Shown piece after piece: positions 1-6,202 of a stretch of 7,406 nucleotides of DNA; position 1 is the stretch's first letter; each line of letters begins with the position of its first letter. Origin of the DNA: Burkholderiaceae bacterium (GTDB lineage Bacteria > Pseudomonadota > Gammaproteobacteria > Burkholderiales > Burkholderiaceae_C); assembly GCA_023268425.1 (NCBI GenBank), contig JALRFN010000155.1, forward strand, positions 1 through 7,406, written 5' to 3'. A program made the position numbers and the translations under genes. The notes under the pieces are model-generated. The model saw nothing but the letters and a program-made list of their open reading frames with translations. It was not told where the DNA came from and ran no database searches.

Positions 1-372
1 CACCTCACCGACCAGTTTTACCTGCCCGAGGCCTTTGGCGCCTCAGGGGCCAAAGTCAACAGCTGGACCGGCACAGGCGAGGGCGTGCCTTGTCCAGACA
101 TTGAGGGCAACCGCAACGCCTATGACATCGTGGGCTACGACATGTCGCCCGGCGACGCTTTGGTCTTCTCCGCCTGGACGCTGCACGGCACCCCAGGCAA
201 CCAGTCCGCAACGCAAGACCGCTTTGCGATGTCCACCCGCTGGCTGGGTGACGACGCCGTGTGGGACCCGCGCCCGGGCACAGACCCGAGTGTCAATCCG
301 GCTGAGGTGCGTGTGCCAGCGGGTGCGCACCCGGCAGACAACGCCATCTTCCCTGAGTTCTATTCGGCTTGA
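1..372 (+). CDS. Phytanoyl-CoA dioxygenase (PhyH) family protein, C-terminal part
   Basis: This frame is open from the first base of the window, so the N-terminus lies off the left edge. The visible 123 residues carry the C-terminal half of a PhyH-type Fe(II)/2-oxoglutarate dioxygenase fold. The stretch PGDALVFSAWTLHGTPGNQS contains the distal iron-ligand histidine (codon 184-186) on the last strand of the double-stranded beta helix. It is followed by RFAMSTRW, whose first arginine (codon 220-222) is in the usual place for the 2-oxoglutarate carboxylate. The first HxD half of the iron site is off the window. Enzymes of this family hydroxylate small organic acids, CoA thioesters, phosphonates or natural products, and the substrate cannot be read from this piece. 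It is on the same strand as the broken transporter and dehydrogenase genes that follow and may belong to the same catabolic cluster. A GTG at 85 is internal, not a start. Confidence 0.82.
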   Translation, partial: HLTDQFYLPEAFGASGAKVNSWTGTGEGVPCPDIEGNRNAYDIVGYDMSPGDALVFSAWTLHGTPGNQSATQDRFAMSTRWLGDDAVWDPRPGTDPSVNPAEVRVPAGAHPADNAIFPEFYSA

Positions 373-464
373 AGGAACGGGCGCCATCGCCGCCGCGTCA
401 CCCCTGAGCTTGCTTGAGGTGGATTGAATCAGCGAAGGGCGCCGGGCTGACGCGAGCTTGAACA

Positions 465-1037
465 GACGCTTGCAACAACGCGGGCGTGGGTACCACATTC
501 ATTCCGACGTTGACGCTGGGCATCTCGGGTGACGCCATCATGGCCTTGATGCTCGCCGTCTTGGTCATACAAGGCACACAGCCTTGCCCGGAAGTCATGA
601 CCAGTCACCCCGAGCTGTTTTGGGGGCTGGTGATCGGCAACATTTTTCTGCTGATCTTCAACATCCCGCTGATTGGCGTGTGGGTGCGCTTGCTGCAAAT
701 CCCGTACCCCTTGCTGTTTCCCGGCATCGTCCTGTTCACCTGCATTGGCGTCTACAGCAGCCACAACAAGGTGTTTGACATATGGGTCTTGCTGTTCTTT
801 GGCGCCGTGGGCTATGGCATGTTGTTGCTCAAACTCGAGGTCGTGCCGCTGTTGCTGGGCTTCATCTTGGGCAAACCCCTGGAAGAAAACTTCCGCCGCG
901 CCTTGGTCTTGTCGCGCGGCAGCTTCGACGTCTTTTGGCAGCGACCCGTCAGCGCCTTGGCCTTGGCCGTGGCGCTGGGCTTGCTGTTGCTGTCTGTGTG
1001 GTCGTTCTTGCGCGCGCGCACGGCGGCGCGGCGTTGA
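465..1037 (+). pseudogene. tctA: 5'-truncated remnant of a TctA-family permease
   Basis: The translation matches the last third of TctA, the large membrane subunit of tripartite tricarboxylate transporters, which is about 500 residues when complete. Similarity begins near codon 465 with a degenerate copy of the ANNA signature (D-A-C-N-N-A-G-V-G). It continues through FIPTLTLGISG, VMTSHPELFWGL, NIPLIGVWVRLL and LEENFRRALVLSRG, with about four hydrophobic helices and a normal basic C-terminus (RARTAARR). A stop codon lies in frame at 459-461 just upstream, so roughly the first 300 residues are missing. The GTG at 486 falls inside the conserved motif and is not a true start. The 373-464 stretch between the upstream stop codon and this remnant holds no recognisable gene or ribosome binding site. 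Some usually conserved positions differ: the IPG turn reads ISG, QPGP reads QPCP, and about four residues seem missing at FWGL-IGN. I infer a non-functional fragment or an assembly artefact. Confidence 0.8.
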
Positions 1038-1061
1038 GGCCGTGTCGGTTCTCGAGGCAGG

Positions 1062-1117
1062 GCAAGCATGTTTGCCGCTTGCAAATCACCGTACATTTGC
1101 TGAACATCATTGATGTT
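1062..1117. promoter_or_regulatory. Cluster of three inverted repeats, operator-like
   Basis: This AT-richer patch lies in the 135-nt gap between the two truncated genes and holds three dyads. GCAAGC / GCTTGC lies at 1062-1067 / 1077-1082. GCAAAT / ATTTGC lies at 1081-1086 / 1095-1100. The perfect 15-mer AACATCATTGATGTT lies at 1103-1117, with 7-nt arms around a single central T. The 15-mer has the size and symmetry of a binding site for a dimeric repressor of the GntR, TetR or LacI kind. No terminator-like T-run follows. It may be the control region that once preceded the dehydrogenase operon. I do not see a confident -35/-10 pair, so no promoter is claimed. Confidence 0.4.
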
Positions 1118-1172
1118 TTGCCGCGCGGGCGCGTAGCTTGGACCGCTGCTTCGCGCCTTCGGAAGTCGCGGT

Positions 1173-1409
1173 GTCGTCCTGCCGACCAAGGACGCGGCGC
1201 GCTACTCGGGCGGCTTGTCGGTGCACAAGTTCTTGAAGACCTTCACCTGGCAACGCATGACCCGCGAGGCCGCCGCCGACATCGGCGAGGTCACGGCACG
1301 CATCTCGCGCTTGGAAGGCATGGAGGCCCACGCCCGCACCGCCGACGACCGCTTGGCCAAGTACTTCCCGAACAAGGCCGTGGACTTGGGCGAACCCGTC
1401 AAGGAGTGA
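1173..1409 (+). pseudogene. 5'-truncated remnant of a histidinol dehydrogenase-family protein (HpsN-like)
   Basis: Only the C-terminal tail of about 78 residues remains from an enzyme that normally has about 430. The read VVLPTKDAARYSGGLSVHKF (1173-1232) is the family signature: the VLPT motif, then A-R-Y-x-G-G-L and the V-x-K-F-L-K-T strand. The tail continues with the R-L-E-G-M-E-A-H-A-R-T-A helix typical of HDH homologues outside histidine biosynthesis. A TAG stop at 1134-1136 interrupts the frame upstream, and the residues just before VLPT no longer match the family. The NAD-binding domains and most zinc ligands are therefore absent. Related complete enzymes oxidise polyols or amino alcohols to acids, for example HpsN on sulfopropanediol. 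Its stop is 3 nt before the SDR start and its last codons hold that gene's ribosome binding site, so it was the operon neighbour of the SDR. A very short standalone protein starting at TTG 1215 is possible but unlikely. Confidence 0.75.
1401..1406 (+). promoter_or_regulatory. Ribosome binding site inside the end of the HDH remnant
   Basis: AAGGAG lies 6 nt before the ATG at 1413 and overlaps the last two sense codons of the upstream remnant. It fixes the SDR start and shows that the two genes were translationally linked. Confidence 0.75.
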
Positions 1410-1412
1410 GGC

Positions 1413-2176
1413 ATGGCCCAAACGCCTGCGTTTGATTTGAGCGGCCGCTGTGCCCTGGTCACTGGCGGCAACTCGGGCATTGGCCTGAGCCTGGCCGAGG
1501 CCTTGGGCCAGGCGGGGGCTCGCGTGTTGTTGGTCGCGCGCCGCGCTGAGCAGCTCGACGCCGCGGCCCAAAGCCTGCGTGCGCTGGGCATCGCCGCTGA
1601 GGCCTTGGCCGCTGATTTGGCTGACCTCGGTGGCTTGGCCGGCGTGGCCGAGCAAGCGCGCAAGTGGGCCACGTCGACATTTTGGTCAACGCCGCAGGGG
1701 TCAACCTGCGCCAGCCCTTTGCCGAGGTCACGCCCGAGAGCTGGCAGCTGCAACTCAACTTGCACACCGGCACGCCGTTTTTCTTGACGCAGGCCTTGGC
1801 GCCGCACATGGCCGAGCGCGGTTGGGGGCGCATCTTGAACATTGCGTCTTTGCAAAGCTACCGCGCCTTCGCCAACAGCGCGCCTTATGGCGCCGGCAAG
1901 GGCGGGGTGGTGCAGTTGACCCGCGCCATCGCCCAGGCCTGGTCGAATCAAGGCATCACGTGCAACGCGATTGGTCCGGGCTTTTTCGCCACGCCGCTGA
2001 CCCAGGCCATGTTCGACGACCCGGCTTTGGCGCAAACCCACGCCAACAACACCTGCATCGGCCGCAACGGCGAACTGCAAGACCTGCACGGCCCGGCGGT
2101 GTTTTTGTGCAGCGACGCCTCGGCGTACGTCACTGGCCAAACCCTGATGGTCGATGGCGGCTACACGGCGCGTTGA
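1413..2176 (+). pseudogene. Short-chain dehydrogenase/reductase (SDR), disrupted by a 1-nt frameshift
   Basis: Two overlapping frames together make one classical SDR of about 254 residues. The first frame, starting at ATG 1413, carries TGGNSGIG (residues 17-24), the cofactor-binding glycine motif, and reads well up to ...EQARKW. It then goes out of frame and ends at 1787. The second frame picks up exactly there with GHVDILVNAAG, then the catalytic Ser (S146 of the restored protein), Tyr159 and Lys163 (YGAGK), the PG motif (IGPGFFATPLT) and the C-terminal VDGGYTAR. Restoring one G in the run at 1666-1668 (TGGGCC to TGGGGCC) rejoins them with no other change. The reaction would be NAD(P)-dependent oxidation of a secondary alcohol; ARR after the second strand hints at NADP but does not prove it. 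The codons on both sides look well kept, so this is either a recent mutation or a homopolymer sequencing error. Confidence 0.88.
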
Positions 2177-2245
2177 GTGGCTGACTGCTCAAGCGCCAAG
2201 CTTTCCCTGAATTGATCGCCCCTTTCATCTTTCAAAGGACACACC

Positions 2246-3244
2246 ATGAAGGCCTTGGTCTACACCCAACCGCGCGAGTTGCAATTGCACGAGGTCGACG
2301 CGCCCGCGCTCAGCGACGGCGAGGTCATTTTGGACATCGAAGCCGTGGGCATCTGCGGCTCTGACATGCACGCCTGGGCGGGTCACGACCCTCGGCGCAA
2401 ACCCGGTTTGATCTTGGGCCACGAGTTCGTCGGCAAGGTGGTGTCGTCGGCCGCGCCCTCGGTGCTTGAAGGCACCCGCTGGACGGGCAACCCGCTGATC
2501 ACCTGCGGCGTTTGCGACTACTGCGTGCAAGGCCGCAACAACTTGTGCGGCGACCGCACCATGGTCGGCATGACGCGCGCGGGCGCCTATGCCGAGCAAA
2601 TGAGCATCCCGGCCTCGTCGCTGGTGGCCATCCCACAAGACATGTCGGCGCGTGCCGCTGCCCTGACCGAACCGGCGGCCACCGCGTGGCACGCCATCAA
2701 CCTGAGCATGCGCGTCTTGACCCGGCCCATTCACGAGTGCCGTGTCTTGGTCATCGGCGGCGGGGTGATTGGCATTTTGGCCGCGCTGCTGTTCAAGCGC
2801 CTGGGCGTGTCGCAACTGGTGGTCACCGAGACCAACGCCCTGCGCCGCAAGACCTTGCGCGACGCCGTGGGCTGTGAGGTCATCGACCCCTTGAACGACA
2901 CGCTGCCGCAAGGCTTCGACCACGTGTTTGACGCGGTGGGCGCCAAGGCCACGCGCGTGCAATCGATGGAGGCCATCTCGCCCGGCGGCGTCATCATGCA
3001 CGTGGGCTTGCAAGACTGGGCCAGCGAGATCGACATGCGCAAGCTGACCTTGGCCGAAGTCTCTTTGCTCGGCACCTACACCTACACCATGGCCGACTTG
3101 CGCGCCACGGTGGCGGCCTTGTCGCGTGGCGAGCTGGGCGATTTGGCCTGGGTGGAAGAGCGCAGCCTCGCCGAGGGCCCGCAGGCCTTTTTGTGCTTGG
3201 CCGGTGGCGTGAGTTCGGCGCCCAAAATCCTGCTGCGCCCCTGA
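2246..3244 (+). CDS. Zinc-dependent medium-chain alcohol dehydrogenase (MDR superfamily)
   Basis: The 332-residue protein is complete and of normal length. The N-terminal catalytic domain has the zinc ligands Cys37 (GICGSD), His59-Glu60 (GHEF) and Glu142 (TEPAATAWHA). A full structural zinc lobe is also present with Cys87, Cys90, Cys93 and Cys101 in the usual C-x2-C-x2-C-x7-C spacing. The Rossmann domain follows with GGGVIG at 171-176. Glu195 at the end of the second strand suggests NAD as cofactor. The family covers sorbitol, threonine, galactitol-phosphate and sulfopropanediol (HpsP) dehydrogenases, and substrate cannot be set from sequence alone. AAAGGA at 2234-2239 lies 6 nt before ATG 2246 and supports the start. 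The gene follows the broken SDR by 69 nt on the same strand, consistent with paired dehydrogenases acting on a polyol or hydroxy acid. A terminator closes the unit. Confidence 0.92.
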   Translation: MKALVYTQPRELQLHEVDAPALSDGEVILDIEAVGICGSDMHAWAGHDPRRKPGLILGHEFVGKVVSSAAPSVLEGTRWTGNPLITCGVCDYCVQGRNNLCGDRTMVGMTRAGAYAEQMSIPASSLVAIPQDMSARAAALTEPAATAWHAINLSMRVLTRPIHECRVLVIGGGVIGILAALLFKRLGVSQLVVTETNALRRKTLRDAVGCEVIDPLNDTLPQGFDHVFDAVGAKATRVQSMEAISPGGVIMHVGLQDWASEIDMRKLTLAEVSLLGTYTYTMADLRATVAALSRGELGDLAWVEERSLAEGPQAFLCLAGGVSSAPKILLRP

Positions 3245-3271
3245 GGTCGGCGCGGCCTCCACCGGCGTGAC

Positions 3272-3294
3272 AGGCGCGGCGTGGCCGCGCTTTT
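3272..3294 (+). terminator. Rho-independent terminator after the zinc dehydrogenase gene
   Basis: GCGCGGC (3274-3280), loop GTG and GCCGCGC (3284-3290) form a perfect 7-bp GC stem. It can be lengthened by a G-U and an A-U pair and is followed directly by TTTT at 3291-3294. It sits 27 nt after the stop codon at 3244, so the MDR gene ends a transcription unit here. Confidence 0.7.
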
Positions 3295-3308
3295 AAGCTG
3301 ATGCTCTG

Positions 3309-3324
3309 CGGGGTCACGACCCCG
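3309..3324. promoter_or_regulatory. Perfect inverted repeat upstream of the TPP enzyme gene
   Basis: CGGGGTC and GACCCCG are 7-nt arms separated by AC. The element is 30 nt before the ATG at 3355 and just after the terminator at 3272-3294. It could be an operator for the downstream gene or a stem in its leader RNA. It lacks a T-run, so it is not a second terminator. No clear -35/-10 pair is visible beside it. Confidence 0.3.
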
Positions 3325-3339
3325 ACCCAACACACACAC

Positions 3340-3344
3340 AGGAG
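3340..3344 (+). promoter_or_regulatory. Ribosome binding site that sets the TPP enzyme start
   Basis: AGGAG lies 10 nt before ATG 3355. The in-frame ATG at 3301 would add 18 residues with no similarity to the family and has no such site, so 3355 is preferred. A short (AC)n run comes just before this site. Confidence 0.75.
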
Positions 3345-3354
3345 CACAGCAGCC

Positions 3355-5013
3355 ATGGCCGTCATGTCGGGGCGTTCTGCCTTTTTGGCCTTGTTGAAAG
3401 ACGAGGGCATCACCCACTTGTTTGGCAACCCGGGCACCACCGAGTTGCCCATCATGCACGCGCTGGCTGAGCACCCCGAACTGACCTACGTCATGGGCAT
3501 GCAAGAGAGCGTGGTGGTGGCCATGGCCGATGGCTTCAGCCGCGCCTCGGGTCGGCTGGTGGCCGCCAATGTGCACGTGGCGCCGGGCTTGGGCAACGCC
3601 ATGGGTGCGCTGTACAACGCCAAGTTCACTGGCACGCCCATGATCTTGACCGCTGGTCAACAAGAGCAGGGCCACGGGCTGATGGAGCCCATGCTCTACG
3701 ACCCCTTGGTGCGCCTCGCCGAGCCCTTGGTCAAGTGGGCGATTGAAGTCACGCGCTTGGAGGACTTGCCGCGCATCGTGCGCCGCGCCGCCAAAGTCGC
3801 GCGCACGCCGCCGTGCGGACCGGTGTTCATTTCGCTGCCCGGCGACATCTTGAACGCCGAGGCCGATTTGGATTTGGGCCGCGCCACCGTGGTGGACACG
3901 CGCGTCGCACCCAGTGCCGCGGCCGTGGACGCCTTGGCGCAGCGTTTGTTGCTGGCCGAGCGCCCGGTCATGGTGGTCGGTGACGAGTTGGTCAAAAGCG
4001 ATGCCTTGGCCGAAGTGGCGGCCTTGGCCGCGGCCTTGGGCTGCCCGGTCTATCAACAAAGCGTGCCTTACGGGGCGCACTTTTTGTCGGAACACCCTTG
4101 CTTCATGGGGGCGCTGACGCGCAGCCAAAAGCAGGTGCACGCGACCCTGGCGCCGCACGACTTGCTGGTCGTGATGGGGGCCGACCCCTTGCGCATGTCG
4201 GTGCACGACGACTTGGAGCCCCTGCCCAAAGGCATGCCCATGGTGCAAGTGGGTTTGGTCGACTGGGACTTGGGCAAAAACTTCGCCGCAGAAATCGCCA
4301 TCAAGGCCGACGTGCGCGAGACCGCCTTGGCCTTGACGCCGCGCTTGCACGCTTTGGGCGGGGCGGCTTGGGCGCAGCGCGTGGGTGAGCGCATGCAGGC
4401 CTTGAGTCAAGACAACTGGAGCACGCGCCGCGCGGCCTTGGTCGCGCAGTTGGCCACGCGGGCCCAGCAACAGCCCATCGACGCCGACTGGTTGCTGTTG
4501 CAAACCATCGAAGCCATGCCGCCAGAGGCGATTTTTGTTGAAGAGTCCTTGACCGCTGCGCGCCACATCCCGGCTTTGTTGCCTTATCGCGATCGCTTTG
4601 GTTTCAGCGGCTTGGCCTCAGGCGGCATCGGCTGGGGCCTGCCCGGCGCCGTGGGCTCGGCCTTGGCCAATCCTGAGCGCACCGTGGTCTGCTTTTTGGG
4701 CGACGGCAGCGCGATGTACTCGATTCAAGCCCTGTGGACCGCGGCCAACCACGGCGCGCGATTGAAGGTGGTCTTGATCAACAACGGCGGCTACCGCATC
4801 ATCAAACAACGCTTGCAAGCCTTTCACGGCAGCCGGCACTTTGTTGGCATGGACTTCGCTGACCCGGCGGTGCACTACGCAGACTTGGCGGCGTCCATGG
4901 GGGTGGCCTCACAACGCATCAGCGAGGGCGATGGTTTGGTCGAGGTCTTGCGCCAAGCCTTTGCGCGCCCGGGCACTGAGTTGATCGAGGTCATGGTCGA
5001 CGGCTCGGTCTGA
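3355..5013 (+). CDS. Thiamine-diphosphate-dependent decarboxylase, benzoylformate decarboxylase-like
   Basis: The 552-residue protein is complete, about the length of benzoylformate decarboxylase (BFD, MdlC). The three domains of the pyruvate-decarboxylase/acetolactate-synthase superfamily are visible. The N-terminal PYR domain has FGNPGTTELP at 23-32 and the activating Glu51 (MQES). The middle domain spans roughly 185-335. The C-terminal PP domain has GDGS at 449-452 and NNGGY at 476-480, the Mg/ThDP-binding motif. Residues matching the BFD active-site histidines are kept: His74 (NVHVAPG, BFD His70) and His247 (SEHPCF, BFD His281). BFD Ser26 is replaced by Thr28. This favours decarboxylation of a 2-oxo acid to an aldehyde over acetohydroxyacid synthesis. 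No FAD-dependent ALS features stand out and no small regulatory subunit is nearby. No mandelate-pathway genes are present, so the substrate is open; a 2-oxo acid made by the neighbouring dehydrogenases is a plausible guess. It is transcribed apart from the MDR gene, behind a terminator. Confidence 0.88.
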   Translation: MAVMSGRSAFLALLKDEGITHLFGNPGTTELPIMHALAEHPELTYVMGMQESVVVAMADGFSRASGRLVAANVHVAPGLGNAMGALYNAKFTGTPMILTAGQQEQGHGLMEPMLYDPLVRLAEPLVKWAIEVTRLEDLPRIVRRAAKVARTPPCGPVFISLPGDILNAEADLDLGRATVVDTRVAPSAAAVDALAQRLLLAERPVMVVGDELVKSDALAEVAALAAALGCPVYQQSVPYGAHFLSEHPCFMGALTRSQKQVHATLAPHDLLVVMGADPLRMSVHDDLEPLPKGMPMVQVGLVDWDLGKNFAAEIAIKADVRETALALTPRLHALGGAAWAQRVGERMQALSQDNWSTRRAALVAQLATRAQQQPIDADWLLLQTIEAMPPEAIFVEESLTAARHIPALLPYRDRFGFSGLASGGIGWGLPGAVGSALANPERTVVCFLGDGSAMYSIQALWTAANHGARLKVVLINNGGYRIIKQRLQAFHGSRHFVGMDFADPAVHYADLAASMGVASQRISEGDGLVEVLRQAFARPGTELIEVMVDGSV

Positions 5014-5018
5014 TCGCG

Positions 5019-5040
5019 GGGCGCGAGTCTGCGCGCCCTT
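5019..5040. terminator. GC-rich hairpin between convergent genes, possible terminator
   Basis: GGGCGCG (5019-5025) and CGCGCCC (5032-5038) pair around a 6-nt loop AGTCTG in the 30-nt gap between the TPP enzyme stop and the arsH stop. Only TT follows on the + strand and no T-run follows on the - strand. Position fits a terminator but the signal is weak. Confidence 0.4.
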
Positions 5041-5043
5041 GGC

Positions 5044-5754
5044 TCACAGCTGCGCTTGGTTGACCCGTTGCATCAGCGCTTCGCCCGACTCCTTGCGCTC
5101 CGAGTAGCGGTCCAACAGATAGGCCGCACAGTCGCGGGTGAGCAGCGTGAACTTCATCAACTCCTCCATCACGTCGACCACGCGGTCGTAGTAAGGCGAG
5201 GGCTTCATGCGGTTGTCGTCGTCGAATTCCAAGAAGGCCTTGGCCACTGACGATTGGTTGGGGATGGTGATCATGCGCATCCACCGGCCCAGCACGCGCA
5301 GTTGGTTGACGGCGTTGAAGGACTGTGAGCCGCCGCAGACTTGCATGACCGCCAGGGTTTTGCCTTGCGTGGGGCGCACCGAGCCCAGCGACAGCGGAAT
5401 CCAGTCGATCTGCGCCTTCATGATGCCGGTCATCGCGCCGTGGCGCTCGGGCGAGCACCACACCATGCCTTCGCTCCAAGTCACCAAGTCGCGCAGTTCT
5501 TGCACCTTGGGGTGGCTGGCGTCGGCGTCGTCGGGCAGGGGCAGGCCAGAGGGGTCGAAGACCCGCGTCTCGGCGCCCAGGCGCTGCAAGATGCGCGCGG
5601 CTTCCTCGTTGAGCAAGCGGCTGAACGAGCGCTCACGCAAGCTGCCGTGCAGCAGCAAAATGCGCGGCGCGTGGGCAGAGGCTGGGGGCCGCAACGCATC
5701 GGCTTGAATGGCTTGGAAGTGCGGTTCGGCAATTTGAAAGCTGTCGTGGTTCAT
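5044..5754 (-). CDS. arsH: ArsH, NADPH-dependent FMN reductase / organoarsenical oxidase
   Basis: The 236-residue flavodoxin-like protein matches ArsH along its length. RILLLHGSLRERSFSR (31-46) holds the FMN phosphate loop. It is followed by FDPSGLPLPDD and WCSPERHGAMTGIMKAQIDW (99-118), then RPTQGKTLAVMQVCGGSQSF and RMITIPNQSSVAKAF. These are highly conserved ArsH signatures. Characterised members are FMN-containing NADPH oxidoreductases that oxidise trivalent methylarsenicals or phenylarsenicals to the less toxic pentavalent form, and they also reduce quinones or azo dyes. The enzyme is cytosolic and usually tetrameric. It is the last gene of the ars operon. The start at 5754 is chosen because it lies one base after the arsC stop (TGACATG), so translation is likely coupled. 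An in-frame ATG at 5808 would give 254 residues but overlaps arsC and adds a proline-rich stretch not typical of the family. Confidence 0.95.
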   Translation of the reverse strand: MNHDSFQIAEPHFQAIQADALRPPASAHAPRILLLHGSLRERSFSRLLNEEAARILQRLGAETRVFDPSGLPLPDDADASHPKVQELRDLVTWSEGMVWCSPERHGAMTGIMKAQIDWIPLSLGSVRPTQGKTLAVMQVCGGSQSFNAVNQLRVLGRWMRMITIPNQSSVAKAFLEFDDDNRMKPSPYYDRVVDVMEELMKFTLLTRDCAAYLLDRYSERKESGEALMQRVNQAQL

Positions 5755-5755
5755 G

Positions 5756-6202
5756 TCAGGCGGGGCGTTCGGCGGGTTCCGTGGTGACACGGTGGCCTTG
5801 GGCGTCAATCATCAGGCTGCCATCTTCTTTGTACAAAGGCCCGGGCGGTAGTTGACTGAGCAAGTCCAGCACCGTTTCAGAAGGGCGGCACAGCTTGACG
5901 CCCTTGGGGCTGCAGACAATCGGCCGGTTGACCAAGACCGGGTGAAGCAACATGGCGTCCAGCAAGGCGTCGTCGCTGACCGAGTCATCGAGCAAGCCCA
6001 GGTCTTGCGCCGGTGACTTGGTTGTGCGCAGCGCCTGGCGTGGCGTCAGGTCGGCGGCGGCGAACAAGGCCAGCAGTTGGGGGCGGGTCCAGCCGGTTTG
6101 CAAGTACTCGATGACCTCGATGGGCTCGCCCGATTGCCGCAAGATGGCCAAGACGTTGCGCGAGGTGCCGCACTCGGGGTTGTGGTGAATGGCGATGCTC
6201 AT
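5756..6202 (-). CDS. arsC: Glutaredoxin-dependent arsenate reductase ArsC (R773 type)
   Basis: The 148-residue protein belongs to the ArsC/Spx thioredoxin-fold family and is close to the plasmid R773 ArsC length of 141. It reduces arsenate to arsenite with glutathione and glutaredoxin in the cytosol. The catalytic cysteine is Cys11 in HNPECGTSRN. Arg59, Arg93 (VNRPIV) and Arg106 (LCRPSE) match the three active-site arginines of R773 ArsC (60, 94, 107). The C-terminal YKEDGSLMIDAQGHRV segment is also typical. ATG 6202 overlaps the upstream aquaporin stop by four bases (ATGA), and its own stop is one base before arsH. The open frame extends much further upstream but there it only reads the aquaporin gene out of frame. 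It stands beside a second arsenate reductase of an unrelated fold in the same operon. Confidence 0.95.
   Translation of the reverse strand: MSIAIHHNPECGTSRNVLAILRQSGEPIEVIEYLQTGWTRPQLLALFAAADLTPRQALRTTKSPAQDLGLLDDSVSDDALLDAMLLHPVLVNRPIVCSPKGVKLCRPSETVLDLLSQLPPGPLYKEDGSLMIDAQGHRVTTEPAERPA

Noticed and set aside
138..147. Palindrome CGACATGTCG
   Set aside because: It is inside conserved PhyH coding sequence and is a chance dyad in GC-rich DNA.
43..498. Open frame of 151 codons on the - strand
   Set aside because: It is the mirror of the PhyH gene end and the junction region, with no recognisable domain.
486..1037. A complete small membrane protein starting at GTG 486
   Set aside because: The GTG is inside a conserved TctA motif, similarity continues upstream of it to about 465, and no ribosome binding site precedes it.
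782..1435. Open frame of 217 codons on the + strand spanning both remnants
   Set aside because: It is a different frame from the tctA and HDH remnants, is very rich in Arg, Gly and His, and has no motif.
2225..3262. Open frame of 345 codons on the - strand
   Set aside because: It mirrors the MDR gene, which has full zinc and NAD motifs on the + strand; the mirror has none.
3082..4566. Long open frame (494 codons) on the - strand
   Set aside because: It lies opposite the TPP enzyme gene and the end of the MDR gene, is rich in His, Arg, Gln and Gly, and shows no family motif. It is a codon-bias shadow in GC-rich DNA.
5755..5808. Earlier ATG for arsH at 5808
   Set aside because: It would overlap arsC by 53 nt and add a proline-rich tail; the start at 5754, one base after the arsC stop, fits the family and the operon pattern better.
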